NCBI GenBank assembly: GCA_903840165.1
Contig: CAIMEY010000109.1
Span: forward strand, 1-53,624
Direction: 5' to 3'
DNA: 53,624 nt
Origin: an uncultured Myxococcales bacterium
Lineage (GTDB): Bacteria > Myxococcota_A > UBA9042
Of this stretch, positions 7,597-16,930 are shown in pieces. Position numbers and translations under genes: made by a program. Under the pieces are notes generated by a model that had not been told where the DNA came from, searched no databases, and was given only the letters and a program-made list of their open reading frames with translations. Numbering within the stretch: position 1 is the stretch's first letter; each line of letters begins with the position of its first letter.

Positions 7597-9513
7597 TCAG
7601 GTTGGGCGGATGCGCACGCCTTGGTCGTAGTACGCCGCGCCTTCGCCCGCATCAGTCAACTGCGCACGAATCAACGCATTTGCGCAGCGACCGTCGGAAA
7701 GCTGACCGCCCTTGGGCAGCAGGGCCAGGTCCCGGCGTTGCCGGGGGTCGAGGTGCAAGATCGCGACCAGCGAGTCGATTTCCGATTCCACGCGCACCAG
7801 TTGCCCTTCTGCCAGGCCCGGTACAGCCTGCGGATGCACGGTCACGGTTGCTGGACCGGTAGGCGGGTGAACCCATTGGGAGGATTGGGATTTCTCGGTA
7901 GAAAGCGACAAGAGCTGAAGCGGATATTCTGGGTCCTTAGGCGTCGGCGGGGGCAGGGTAGTCAGCAGTTGCACCTTTGCGGTCGGTGTTTGCAGCGCTA
8001 TCTCGGCAAAAAGTACTTTGGGCGCCAATGGGTTGCGCACCGGACCGGCCTCGAGGTCCGCCAAGGTCACGCCCGCCGCCCGGACCTGCGGATGCAGCAA
8101 CCGCTCTTGCCACTGCCGCGCTGAGCCGGCGACGACCTCAGTTAGGCCCAGGCGAGCCGCGAGTGCCTGAATGATTTGCAGGTCACTGCGCACACCGGCC
8201 GGGGGCTCCACCACGGGCCGCGCAACGCCCAGCCATCCATGGCCATAAGCCCCCACGATATCATCGGCTTCCAGCAAGGTCGTCGTCGGCAGCACCAGCT
8301 GTGCCAGCTTGGCCGTATCGCTGAGCCAATTGTCGACGACTACGACGAATTCGCGACTTGCCAAGGCCTGCTGCACCACGCGCGCCTGGGGCAACATCGC
8401 CACGGGGTTGCCAGCAGTCACCCAGACGGCGCGGATCGGCGGGTCTCTGGCGTCAAGAATCTCTTGTCCCAGGCAGGGTTCACTCAGTGTGCGTGGCGCT
8501 GGGCCAGGTCCCGCGAGATCGGTGACAAAGGCCGCGCGCCGCTTGAAATAGAACGAAACGCCGCCGCCTGCAACGCGTAAGTTGCCGGAAATGGCCGATA
8601 ATGCGTCCAGGGCCCGGACAATGCCACTGCCATTGACGCGGCGCCCCATGCCCCAGCCGACCAGGATGGCACAGGGCCCATCGAGCAATTGTCGCGTTAA
8701 TTCAATGGCTTGTTCGATGGTCACATCGGCATCGGTACACCACTGCGCCAAGCTGCGGCTCTGGCATAGGGCGGAAAAAGCCTCAAGGTTGTCGCAGAGT
8801 TCTGCGGCGAGGTCCCGCCTTTCAGCCAACAAGCCCTGCGCCACGGCCATCGCCAGGGCGAAGTCGCCACCTGGGCGCGGCTGCAGGTAGCTGTCGCATA
8901 AGTGCGCGGTTTTATGAAAGACCGGGTCGATGAGCGTCACCCGGGTACCGCCCTGCCGAGCCCGTTTCAGCACGGGCAGTAGGTGAGGCCCTGAGACCGC
9001 CGGGTTCTTGCCCCACAGCAAAATATGTTTCGAGTTCAGGAGATCGGTGACGTCGTTGCTGTCCTCGACGCCAAAGTCGGCCATCTGCGCCGCGTCGCCC
9101 GCGCCGCTGCAAATGTCCCCGCGCTTGACGGTGACGGGCCCTAAGTGCGCGAAAAACAGATCGATGACTTGCCCGATCATCCCCAAGCTGCCACCGCTGT
9201 GGTAATGCAGGATCGCGGCGCCGCCAGAGGAATCGCGAATTTCGCCAAGCTTTTGTGCCGCCAAATCAAGGGCTTGCTCCCAACCTATGGCTGCAAACTG
9301 ACCGTCAGGTTGGCGGAGCAAAGGCTGAGTCAGGCGAACGGTCCCTGACTGCCGCGTCAAGAAGTTGGCGGTGCGGTGGCATAGAAACCCTTGCGTAATA
9401 GGGTGTTGTGGGTCACCAGCGAGAGCGATGACTTGGCCGTCCTGAACCGTCGCAACAATGCGGCAGGCATCAGGGCAGTCGCGATTGCATGTCGTGGCGC
9501 GGACTTGGGTCAT
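7597..9513 (-). CDS. Molybdopterin-dependent oxidoreductase (DMSO reductase superfamily, formate-dehydrogenase-like)
   Basis: A 638-aa protein. The N-terminal [4Fe-4S] site is CNRDCPDAC (Cys9, 13 and 17) plus Cys45 in GFLCHR. The middle carries the Mo-bisPGD domains, with RGDICSGAG around residue 132-138 offering a Cys or Ser as possible molybdenum ligand. The C-terminal part has the dinucleotide-binding segment (SSQWVHPPTGP, then TVHPQAVPGLAEGQLV) of the molydopterin_binding domain. No Tat signal is visible, so a cytoplasmic location is inferred. No iron-sulfur or membrane-anchor subunit lies next to it, so electron partner and substrate are unknown. The start at 9513 is chosen over an in-frame codon nine residues upstream because GGAG lies six bases before it. 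Confidence 0.87.
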   Translation of the reverse strand: MTQVRATTCNRDCPDACRIVATVQDGQVIALAGDPQHPITQGFLCHRTANFLTRQSGTVRLTQPLLRQPDGQFAAIGWEQALDLAAQKLGEIRDSSGGAAILHYHSGGSLGMIGQVIDLFFAHLGPVTVKRGDICSGAGDAAQMADFGVEDSNDVTDLLNSKHILLWGKNPAVSGPHLLPVLKRARQGGTRVTLIDPVFHKTAHLCDSYLQPRPGGDFALAMAVAQGLLAERRDLAAELCDNLEAFSALCQSRSLAQWCTDADVTIEQAIELTRQLLDGPCAILVGWGMGRRVNGSGIVRALDALSAISGNLRVAGGGVSFYFKRRAAFVTDLAGPGPAPRTLSEPCLGQEILDARDPPIRAVWVTAGNPVAMLPQARVVQQALASREFVVVVDNWLSDTAKLAQLVLPTTTLLEADDIVGAYGHGWLGVARPVVEPPAGVRSDLQIIQALAARLGLTEVVAGSARQWQERLLHPQVRAAGVTLADLEAGPVRNPLAPKVLFAEIALQTPTAKVQLLTTLPPPTPKDPEYPLQLLSLSTEKSQSSQWVHPPTGPATVTVHPQAVPGLAEGQLVRVESEIDSLVAILHLDPRQRRDLALLPKGGQLSDGRCANALIRAQLTDAGEGAAYYDQGVRIRPT

Positions 9514-9699
9514 GAACGCTCCGGCGGTGGCGGGGCCCAATCCGCAGCGGGGCAGGGGCCGGAACTAGTGAGATCAGAGGGTTGTGAGTCATTGCTTTGG
9601 GGCAATCGACGTGGCCGGCAGAATTCTTTACCATGGCCGTGAACTGCCGGCAACGCCATAGCAATGGGTTGGGCCGGTTTGCCCTCGCTGGAGCTGCCA

Positions 9700-12600
9700 A
9701 TGCATCGCCAATCCGTTGATCTTCCCTATTGTTGGGCTCGCTTGCTTGGCCGGCGACCCGCAGTCGCTACTGTTGCTGCATGGGCATGTTTCTGGGTAAT
9801 CGCTGCAATAACAGCAGGTTGTGCGGGAGGAGCAGCGACGCCGCCGACATCCACTGCCGATTCTGTGCAACCACTTGATAGTCTTTCAGAAGTGCTGGTC
9901 GACGATGCGCAAACTGATGTCGTTGTCCCGCCGGCCGATTCCTTGGCCGATGGCGTGGTCGGAACGGACGCAGGGCAACCCATCGATGATGCAGCGGATT
10001 CCCTTGCCGACGCAGCGTCCGATGGTGCCTCGGACGACGCAGGCTGCCACGGGGCGGGCTGCGCGTGCAGCGAGAACGGTCAGTGCGACAGCGGCTACTG
10101 CCTCGAGACCGCCCAAGGCAGTCAGTGCGCTCAGACTTGTCAACAAAATTGCCCAGATGGCTTTGTCTGCAAGACCCTCAGCACCGGTTCGGACGTGACT
10201 TCGCTGTGCGTGCCTCTGTTCCCGCGCCTATGCGAACCGTGCAATGCCGACGCCGATTGTGCAGCAGCTACAGGCGGTTCCGGTAGTGCCTGCGTGCCCT
10301 ACCAAGGGGCCGTGGGCCTGCTTGGCGGATTCTGCGGGGCCAGCTGCGACGCGGCGAGCCCTTGCCCCAGCGGCTACTCGTGCGATGCGGTCACCTCCGT
10401 TGGTGGGGCAAAATCGCAGCAATGTCGCAAGATTGACCAACAGTGTTCCTGTGACGCCCGGGCGGTTAAACTCGGCCTGCAGACCGGGTGCTCCTTGACC
10501 AGCGGTGCCGGAACCTGCGCCGGAAAGCGGAGTTGCAGCGCAACGGGCCTGAGCGGCTGCGATGCACCGGCAGCGCAATTGGAAACGTGCAACCTCAAAG
10601 ACGATGATTGTGATGGCCAAACCGATGAAACTACACCGGGTTTATGCGATGACGGCCAGGCTTGCACCTATGACAACTGCGTGTCGGGCCAGTGCCAGCA
10701 TCCGCCTGCGACCGGCGCGTGTGACGACGCAAATGCCTGTACAAGTGGGGAAATCTGCCAAAATGGCTTCTGCCTTGGCCAGGCCATCGCCTGTGACGAC
10801 GGCAACCCTTGCACCAAGGACGGCTGCGCCCCCGCCAGCGGCTGCACCACGACGGCGCAGGACGGGCCATGCGATGACGGGAATGCCTGTAGTATCAATG
10901 ATCTATGCAAGTCCGGCTCCTGCAGTCCAGGGGACCTCGCACTCTGTGACGACGGCAACGGTTGCACCACCGACGCGTGCGACAAGGCCAAGGGCTGCCT
11001 GCACACGCCCAACAGTTTGCCCTGCACGGACAACGACTTATGCACCACAGCCGATATTTGCAAGAACGCCGCCTGCAGTCCTGGCGCTAGCTTGCCTTGT
11101 AGCGACGGCAATCCCTGCACTGACGACGCCTGTAATCCCCTGAGCGGATGCACCTTTACGCCCAACGAGGCGGCCTGTTCCGACGGCAACGTCTGCACCA
11201 TTGCCGACGCCTGCGCCGCGGGCATCTGCGTACCCGGCCCGGCGCAAAAGTGCGACGACGGCAACTCCTGCACCGCGGATTCCTGCGATTCCAAGCAGGG
11301 TTGCGTGGCTACGCCTAACAACGCCGCCTGCAGTGACGGCAACGTTTGCACCACCACGGACAGTTGCAAGGCCGGCAGTTGTCAGCCCGGTCCCGTCCTG
11401 GCCTGCGCCGATGGCAATCCGTGCAGTGACGACAGCTGCGATCCCAGCAAAGGCTGTGTTTTTACACCGAATAGTCAGCCATGCGACGACGCCAACGCCT
11501 GCACCGTCGGCGACACTTGCAAAGGCGGCACCTGCACGCCCAAGAAGGGGCTCGCCTGCGACGACGGCAATCCTTGCACCACCGATAGCTGCGATATTAC
11601 CAACGGTTGTCAGTACTTGGCCAACAGTGCGCCCTGCAATGACGGCAACCTGTGCACGGCCAATGACGCCTGCGCCGGCGGCAGTTGTCAGGGCGGCGCG
11701 TTGTCGGTATGCGAAGACGGAAACGCTTGCACCAGCGATAGTTGCGACCCTAGCGGCGGCTGCATCCACCTAGCCAACGCCGCCACCTGCAGCGACGGCA
11801 ATGTTTGCACAGGGCCCGACCAGTGCAGCAACACAATATGCAAGCCAGGAGCCTACTTAGCTTGTGATGACGCCAACCCATGCACCACCGATAGTTGCGA
11901 CGCCGTGGCCGGATGTACCTTTGTGGCCAACAAGTTCCCTTGCAGCGATGGCGATGCGTGCACCGATGGCGACGTGTGCAACAACAGCAGCTGCCAACCG
12001 GGCTCGGCCAAAGTCTGTGACGATGGCAATCCGTGCACGACGGATACCTGCGAAAAAGCAAGCGGTTGCAAGACGTCTGTCGCCCCGGATGCCACGCCGT
12101 GCGGTCAAGGTCAATGCACGGCCGGCCTGTGCACCTGCCCGCCGGGCTACAGCGGCAGCGGCTTACAGTGCGCAGACATTGATGAATGCAAGACCGGGGT
12201 CGCCAAGTGCGACGCCAACGCCACCTGCAGCAACCTCATCGGCAGTTACACCTGCAGTTGCAACGCCGGCTGGGACGGAAATGGCAAGACTTGCAACGAC
12301 ATCGACGAGTGTAAGACCGGAGCCCTGGTCTGCAGCGCCAACGGCACCTGCACCAACACCTTGGGCAGCGCCAACTGCACGTGCAACAAAGGGTATTCGG
12401 GCGACGGCAAGACGTGCACCGACATCGACGAGTGCAAGGCGGGCCTGCTTACCTGTGGCACCAACGCCACTTGCAGCAACACTGCTGGCAGCGCCTTCTG
12501 CTACTGCAACACCGGTTACAGCGGCGACGGTCAAACCTGCACCGATGTCGACGAATGTGCTGCAGGAACAGCTGGTTGTAGCGCCAATGCCACCTGCGCC

Positions 12601-13605
12601 AACACGCCCGGCGCCTTCGTGTGCACGTGCAAGGCCGGTTACAGCGGCGATGGCAAGACGTGCACGGATGTCGACGAATGTGCTGCCGGAACAGCAGGTT
12701 GTAGTGTCAACGCCACCTGCGCCAACACACCCGGCAGCTTTTCGTGCACTTGCAAGGCGGGCTACGTGGGCGACGGCAAGACGTGCGCCGGCATCAGCTT
12801 GGCCTTTAGCACCTGCGCCGCGACGGGGGCCACGGGACCCAGTCAGGGCCAATGCAACACGGCGTACAGCGGTTCACAACTCGCTGGCACTGTTACGGTT
12901 ACCGGCGGATTCCAACTCTGGACGGTACCGGGCAATGGCGTCTACCGCATTGAAGCCTTCGGCGCTGGCGGTGGCACGCAGAGTCCGTACGGCGTGGGCG
13001 GCCTCGGCGCCCGAGTGCGCGGTGATATCACCCTTAAGGCCGGACAAGTGCTCAAGATTCTCGTGGGCCAAAAGGGCAAGGACGGCGGATCCTATGACGT
13101 CGGCGCGGGAGGCGGTACCTTTGTAGCCCTCAATGATAACACGCCCTTACTGGTAGCTGGCGGCGGCGGAGCGGCGGGCAACTGCGGCGCAACCAGCCCG
13201 AGCGGCATGGCCGGCAAGAACACCCAAGGCAACGGCGCAGGCGGCGCGAGCAACAACGACGGCAATTGGTGCGGTTGCGGCGGCGAAGGCAGTGGCGGCG
13301 CGGGCTTTACCGGCAATGGCGGCGGCGGCGGCGGGCCCTTGTCCTTCGTCAACGGCGGCACCGGCGCGACCGGCGTGCGCAGCGGCCAATGCGTCGGTGC
13401 GGGCTGGGGTGGCTTTGGCGGCGGCGGTAACGGCGGCAATGGCGGCGGCGGCGGCGGCGGGTATCAGGGCGGCATCGCGGGTGGCGCGGCCAACGGCGGA
13501 TCCCCGTGGGGAGGCGGCGGCTTGTCGTACCTCAACGGCGCCAATCAGGATAGCGCCTCGGGCGTGCAGGTGGGCGACGGCAAGCTCACGATAACCTCAT
13601 TATAA
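9700..13605 (+). CDS. Giant Cys-rich lipoprotein: Cys repeats, five Ca-binding EGF repeats, ALK/LTK-like glycine-rich domain
   Basis: A 1301-aa exported protein. The leader ends in ITAGCAGG (Cys at about 40), a plausible lipoprotein site. An Asp/Ser-rich linker follows, then a Cys-rich module (about 115-300) ending [10 protein letters not shown]. Residues about 310-805 are some ten composite repeats of the [13 protein letters not shown] / [13 protein letters not shown] kind. Residues 826-1030 are five 41-aa repeats starting D[IV]DEC and ending GDGKTC, the calcium-binding EGF pattern. The end (about 1060-1301) is glycine-rich, with [24 protein letters not shown] and [11 protein letters not shown], resembling the glycine-rich domain of ALK/LTK receptors (PF12810). 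GGAG seven bases before the ATG at 9700 fixes the start. It is inferred to be a disulfide-rich surface protein. Confidence 0.88.
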   Translation: MHRQSVDLPYCWARLLGRRPAVATVAAWACFWVIAAITAGCAGGAATPPTSTADSVQPLDSLSEVLVDDAQTDVVVPPADSLADGVVGTDAGQPIDDAADSLADAASDGASDDAGCHGAGCACSENGQCDSGYCLETAQGSQCAQTCQQNCPDGFVCKTLSTGSDVTSLCVPLFPRLCEPCNADADCAAATGGSGSACVPYQGAVGLLGGFCGASCDAASPCPSGYSCDAVTSVGGAKSQQCRKIDQQCSCDARAVKLGLQTGCSLTSGAGTCAGKRSCSATGLSGCDAPAAQLETCNLKDDDCDGQTDETTPGLCDDGQACTYDNCVSGQCQHPPATGACDDANACTSGEICQNGFCLGQAIACDDGNPCTKDGCAPASGCTTTAQDGPCDDGNACSINDLCKSGSCSPGDLALCDDGNGCTTDACDKAKGCLHTPNSLPCTDNDLCTTADICKNAACSPGASLPCSDGNPCTDDACNPLSGCTFTPNEAACSDGNVCTIADACAAGICVPGPAQKCDDGNSCTADSCDSKQGCVATPNNAACSDGNVCTTTDSCKAGSCQPGPVLACADGNPCSDDSCDPSKGCVFTPNSQPCDDANACTVGDTCKGGTCTPKKGLACDDGNPCTTDSCDITNGCQYLANSAPCNDGNLCTANDACAGGSCQGGALSVCEDGNACTSDSCDPSGGCIHLANAATCSDGNVCTGPDQCSNTICKPGAYLACDDANPCTTDSCDAVAGCTFVANKFPCSDGDACTDGDVCNNSSCQPGSAKVCDDGNPCTTDTCEKASGCKTSVAPDATPCGQGQCTAGLCTCPPGYSGSGLQCADIDECKTGVAKCDANATCSNLIGSYTCSCNAGWDGNGKTCNDIDECKTGALVCSANGTCTNTLGSANCTCNKGYSGDGKTCTDIDECKAGLLTCGTNATCSNTAGSAFCYCNTGYSGDGQTCTDVDECAAGTAGCSANATCANTPGAFVCTCKAGYSGDGKTCTDVDECAAGTAGCSVNATCANTPGSFSCTCKAGYVGDGKTCAGISLAFSTCAATGATGPSQGQCNTAYSGSQLAGTVTVTGGFQLWTVPGNGVYRIEAFGAGGGTQSPYGVGGLGARVRGDITLKAGQVLKILVGQKGKDGGSYDVGAGGGTFVALNDNTPLLVAGGGGAAGNCGATSPSGMAGKNTQGNGAGGASNNDGNWCGCGGEGSGGAGFTGNGGGGGGPLSFVNGGTGATGVRSGQCVGAGWGGFGGGGNGGNGGGGGGGYQGGIAGGAANGGSPWGGGGLSYLNGANQDSASGVQVGDGKLTITSL
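12175..12789 (+). repeat. Five tandem 123-bp units encoding Ca-binding EGF repeats
   Basis: Units start at 12175, 12298, 12421, 12544 and 12667, each exactly 123 bp (41 codons). Each opens with GAY-RTY-GAY-GAR-TGY (Asp-Ile/Val-Asp-Glu-Cys) and has six cysteines, the NATC segment and the GYxGDGxTC end. Units 4 and 5 are the most alike, which suggests recent duplication. The exact spacing makes the array a likely site of copy-number change. Confidence 0.9.
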
Positions 13606-13664
13606 TGCGATATTAGGGAATTGTTGCGGCACAGCGTCCCCGGGCGGGCGCACTGGAGATTTGG

Positions 13665-15197
13665 ATGCGGTTCGCTCATTTTCCTCAAGGGTTTGACGTG
13701 GTTGCTCGGTTGCTGTCCCTCCCTCGCCGTGCGGCGCTGCGCGGCTTGCTGTGCCTTGGCCTAGCTGCGACCGGGACCACCGTGCTGCCAATTGGCGGTT
13801 TTGCTTTGGAAGCACCGAAGACGATTGCAATTCAGGGTCTGCTGACCTCCAATGCCGGCCTGCCCGTGGCCGATGGCGACTATGGCCTAAGTGTGCAATT
13901 TTACGACGCTCAAGCCGCTGTGGTGCCTCTGTACAAGGAACTGATCATCGGCGTGCAGGTCAAGAGCGGTCTATTTTCGGCAACGGTCGGGCAGAACTTG
14001 GCCCTGGACCTCAGCATTTTTCAGACCGGCACGGCGCAGTGGGTCGGCGTGACCGTCGGTAGTGAACCTGAGCTGCCGCGTCAACGCCTGCAGTGGACGC
14101 CCTATGCCTTGCGCGCTTCGTACGCGGCAGCGGCGGCCAGTGTCGATTGCTCAGGCTGCATTGCTGGTGCGCAAATTGCCCCTGAAGTATTGGCCCCTTA
14201 TGCCAAGTCAGCAGATCTGGCCTTAGTGGCAAAGTCGGGCAAGTATGGCGATTTGTCCGGGCAGCCGGACCTTTCCGTTTTCGCCCAAGTGGCCGCCCTG
14301 GCCAAGGTAGCGACCTCTGGAAACTATGCAGATTTACAGAACCTTCCTGCCTTGAGCAAGGTAGCCCTTTCCGGAGCCTATGCCGACCTCAGCGGCACGC
14401 CGCAGTTGGCCAACGTGGCGATGACCGGTAATTACGCGGACTTGAATGGCACTGTGGTCAATGGGGCGCTGACCGGCAAATACGACCAGCCCCTGCAAAT
14501 GACCAATGCTGCCAATGCCTTTGCTGGTGACGGCACTGGCCTTATCAACGTCCCGGCGGCCAAACTCTCTGGCACCATCGGCGCTGGCCAACTCGGCGCG
14601 GGCGTGGTCAGCGATGTGCACGTCAATGCCGCCGCCGCCATCGCTGGCAGCAAAATTGCCCCTGATTTCGGGGCCCAGAACATCGTGACCGCAGGTTCGG
14701 TGGGCATCGGCGTCGCCAGCCCGGCCGCCAAGCTCGACGTCAACGGCGACGTGCGGGTCAGCGGCAACGTCTACGGCCCCGTGGGCGGCGGCTACCGCAT
14801 CCAAAGCACCGAATGGGTGAACATTTCCGGCGCCGGCTGTGGTTCCAACCCAGTAGGCTACATGAAACTGGTGACGCCGATTGTGGAAAATGAAAGCAAC
14901 ATGTTCTCCATCAAAGTCGTGTTCTACGGCTACGCTGGCGGCGGCTATGCCGGCGAAATCCGTTGCGGCGGCTATGCTTATAGCGCATCCACCCTCATCA
15001 ACGCCGGTTGCACCGGTTGGGGCGTCAGCTTGCCGTACACGATTCTGGTCGAGAAGCGGAGCGGCAAGAACGTCGTCGTTGTGCGCATCGGCGATGCCGG
15101 AACTGGCTGGTATTACCAGCACTTTACCTATGATTACGTAGGCTGGCAGCCCCATCCGCCGGCGACGTTCCAGTGGGTGTGCGGCGAGAAGTCTTAG
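13665..15197 (+). CDS. Secreted phage-tail-fibre-like repeat protein
   Basis: A 510-aa protein with an N-terminal hydrophobic export signal ending near GGFALEAPK (residue about 45-50). Residues about 50-150 form a domain with QGLLTSNAGLPVADGDYGL and RLQWTPYALRASYA, found at the front of many secreted deltaproteobacterial proteins. Residues about 185-275 have degenerate repeats of the SGNYADLQNLP kind, as in phage tail-fibre and collar proteins. GIGVASPAAKLDVNGDVRV (about 346-364) is the conserved stretch that precedes intramolecular chaperone or adhesin tips. The last ~140 residues are Gly/Tyr/Cys-rich. GGAG precedes the ATG by seven bases. A perfect TATAAT lies at 13601-13606 in the end of the previous gene, without a good -35. 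An adhesin or appendage role is inferred. Confidence 0.75.
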   Translation: MRFAHFPQGFDVVARLLSLPRRAALRGLLCLGLAATGTTVLPIGGFALEAPKTIAIQGLLTSNAGLPVADGDYGLSVQFYDAQAAVVPLYKELIIGVQVKSGLFSATVGQNLALDLSIFQTGTAQWVGVTVGSEPELPRQRLQWTPYALRASYAAAAASVDCSGCIAGAQIAPEVLAPYAKSADLALVAKSGKYGDLSGQPDLSVFAQVAALAKVATSGNYADLQNLPALSKVALSGAYADLSGTPQLANVAMTGNYADLNGTVVNGALTGKYDQPLQMTNAANAFAGDGTGLINVPAAKLSGTIGAGQLGAGVVSDVHVNAAAAIAGSKIAPDFGAQNIVTAGSVGIGVASPAAKLDVNGDVRVSGNVYGPVGGGYRIQSTEWVNISGAGCGSNPVGYMKLVTPIVENESNMFSIKVVFYGYAGGGYAGEIRCGGYAYSASTLINAGCTGWGVSLPYTILVEKRSGKNVVVVRIGDAGTGWYYQHFTYDYVGWQPHPPATFQWVCGEKS

Positions 15198-15199
15198 AC

Positions 15200-15244
15200 T
15201 TGGTGTCCAAAGGGATAAAGCCAGGTATCTAAAGGGGAATCACC
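15200..15244 (+). repeat. Imperfect 45-bp direct repeat, copy 1
   Basis: This copy lies just after the stop of the tail-fibre-like gene. Its core GGGATAAAGCC is shared exactly with the second copy 148 bases downstream, as are flanking TTGGTG and CTAAAGG. About 8-9 of 45 positions differ. A 9-bp bulged stem (CCTAGC..GAC with GTCGCTAGG, about 15284-15315) lies between the copies. Function is unknown. Confidence 0.65.
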
Positions 15245-15347
15245 CGAAAAACTGCGCAAGAATGACACACTTTGCGTGCCTGCCTAGCAGCGACACGACC
15301 GGGCTAAGTCGCTAGGTGGGCCTGGGTTCGACCGGGTAGAAGTTCCC

Positions 15348-15392
15348 TTGGTGCCCATAGGGATAAAGCCTTGTCGCTAAAGGGAAATCCCC
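15348..15392 (+). repeat. Imperfect 45-bp direct repeat, copy 2
   Basis: This second copy of the TTGGTG..GGGATAAAGCC..CTAAAGG element is 112 bases before the DUF2239 start codon and is followed by a run of eight C residues. The paired elements with the hairpin between them occupy almost all of the 306-base gap between the two genes, in which no coding sequence is visible. Confidence 0.65.
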
Positions 15393-15503
15393 CCCCACAA
15401 GCGCCCCATTTCCCCAACCAGCGCCGGCCCCTTGACCCTGCTATTTTATCCGGGTAAAATACGCCCCAACGGCCCCATCGTCGCCGTGCCCGGAGGTCAA
15501 CCG

Positions 15504-16187
15504 ATGTTCCCGTCGCCCCAAGCCGCTAGCGCCCCGTCCCCCTTGGTAGATACCGATACATCCCTGAACTGCATCGCTTTTGCCGGTCCTCACCGCCTGG
15601 CTGCCGGTCCGTTGTGGGCGGTCGCGCTCGCTGTGCACGCTGCCGAACAGCAGGGCACCTCAGAAACGCTTCTGGTCTTTGATGCCGAAACTAGCCGCCT
15701 TGTGGACCTCGATCTGCGCGGAACGACTTCGCAATTGCAGCAGCGCTATCCACTGCCCAATGACGCCGCGCCGTTGGACGCCGATACTGCTGCCACGGAG
15801 CCGGAGCGGCGGCTGGGAAGGCCAAAACTTGGCGTGATTGCGCGAGAAGTCACGCTCCTGCCCCGCCATTGGGACTGGTTGCAGGGCCAGCAGGGCGGGG
15901 CCTCGGTGGCGCTGCGCAAGCTCGTCGACCAGGCGCGGCGCACCCAGCACGCGGCGGATCAACGGCGCTTGGCCCAGGACGCAGCTTATCGCTTCATGTC
16001 GGCAATGGCTGGTGATTACAAGGACTTTGAAGAGGCTGCCCGCGCGCTCTTTGCCGATCAGCCCCAGCGTCTGCAGTCCCTCACCGCGCAGTGGCCGGCC
16101 GATGTGCGCGACCACGTTTTGCTGTTGGCAGACCGGGTGTTTGCTGGGACTGGGCCCGATAGCGCTCCTGCGCAGGCCCTTGTGTAA
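15504..16187 (+). CDS. DUF2239 family protein
   Basis: A 227-aa soluble protein. The family core is clear: LGRPKLGVIAREVTLLPRH, then GGASVALRKLVDQARR, with the trailing helical region AYRFMSAMAGDYKDFEEAAR. The N-terminal ETLLVFDAETSRLVDLDLRG strand pattern also fits. The start at 15504 is set by GGAGGT six bases upstream; an in-frame ATG 24 codons earlier has no ribosome site. The biochemical role of DUF2239 is not known. It stands alone and follows the 45-bp repeats. Confidence 0.85.
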   Translation: MFPSPQAASAPSPLVDTDTSLNCIAFAGPHRLAAGPLWAVALAVHAAEQQGTSETLLVFDAETSRLVDLDLRGTTSQLQQRYPLPNDAAPLDADTAATEPERRLGRPKLGVIAREVTLLPRHWDWLQGQQGGASVALRKLVDQARRTQHAADQRRLAQDAAYRFMSAMAGDYKDFEEAARALFADQPQRLQSLTAQWPADVRDHVLLLADRVFAGTGPDSAPAQALV

Positions 16188-16309
16188 AACAGCGCCTGTT
16201 GCCCGCGTCCCGCATTTGGTCTTTGCCGCCCGTGGACTGGGCCTATGCGCTAGCCCCCGATGATCCCCATGGCTCCTTTTCCATAAGTTACTGATATTGT
16301 AGCGAATTC

Positions 16310-16884
16310 GTGCCGATAGACGGTGTCTCTTTGTGGCACTGCTATATGCTTGGCGCGGATACCTACACCGATGCCCGCCTGTTGTCGCCCGGCACGGTCC
16401 CCGGCCTAAGTCGCAGCCGTTACCCGACCTTGGGCTACGACCCCTTTGAGCCCAACGATGTGCGCACGGTGCCTTTTGACCCGAAGACCAGCAAGAATCC
16501 GCTTTACGATTCAAGGGCTTTTCGCATCTCCTCATTGCGCGACGTCTACTCCAGCGGCGGCGGCTGGACCCTCAAGTTGCAGGCCGTCCTCGGCGACACG
16601 GGTGACCGCGACTACTACGTCCTCTACGGCGGCATCGCCAACGTGACCTTGGTCCCCAGCACGCGCGATTACGCCTTGTATTTGCACATCTTTAAGGGCG
16701 ATGGCACCTTCCTCGACACTTGGCAGAGCACGACGGGCGGCACGCGACGGACAACGTGATGCGCCACTCGACCAAAAAGTGCCCCGCGGGCGCCGGCATG
16801 TTCATCATCGAAATTCGCAGCAAAGACCCGAACAAGGACTTCGGGCCCTTGCCCTGCGGGCTGTCCACTCACTGGGCGCAGTAG
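16310..16884 (+). pseudogene. Frameshifted orphan gene, function unknown
   Basis: The first frame runs from a GTG at 16310 and encodes a sequence with YPTLGYDPFEPNDVRTVPF and a beta-rich part ending IFKGDGTFLDTWQS, then stops at 16759. From about 16735 a second frame continues without gap as ATDNVMRHSTKKCPAGAG, then MFIIEIRSKDPNKDFGPLP, ending at 16884. The two join smoothly near GGGCGGCACGCGACGG, which points to a one-base indel in a single gene. No slippery heptamer is evident, so programmed shifting is unlikely. No signal peptide or ribosome site is seen at the start, and an upstream in-frame stop lies at 16292, so the N-terminus may be lost as well. A sequencing error remains possible. 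Confidence 0.5.
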
Positions 16885-16930
16885 GAAAAATAGTTTTAGA
16901 TCAAGGGGTTGATCTGGGTGGCGTCGGTGT

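Noticed and set aside
10650..12790. Regular DNA repeats that could suggest a CRISPR array
   Set aside because: Period is 123 bp or ~126 bp, in frame, and encodes Cys/EGF repeats; there are no short identical repeats with unique spacers and no cas genes.
15280..15350. GGGTTCGACC looked like a tRNA T-loop
   Set aside because: No acceptor, anticodon or D-arm can be folded around it. It belongs to the gap between the two 45-bp repeats.
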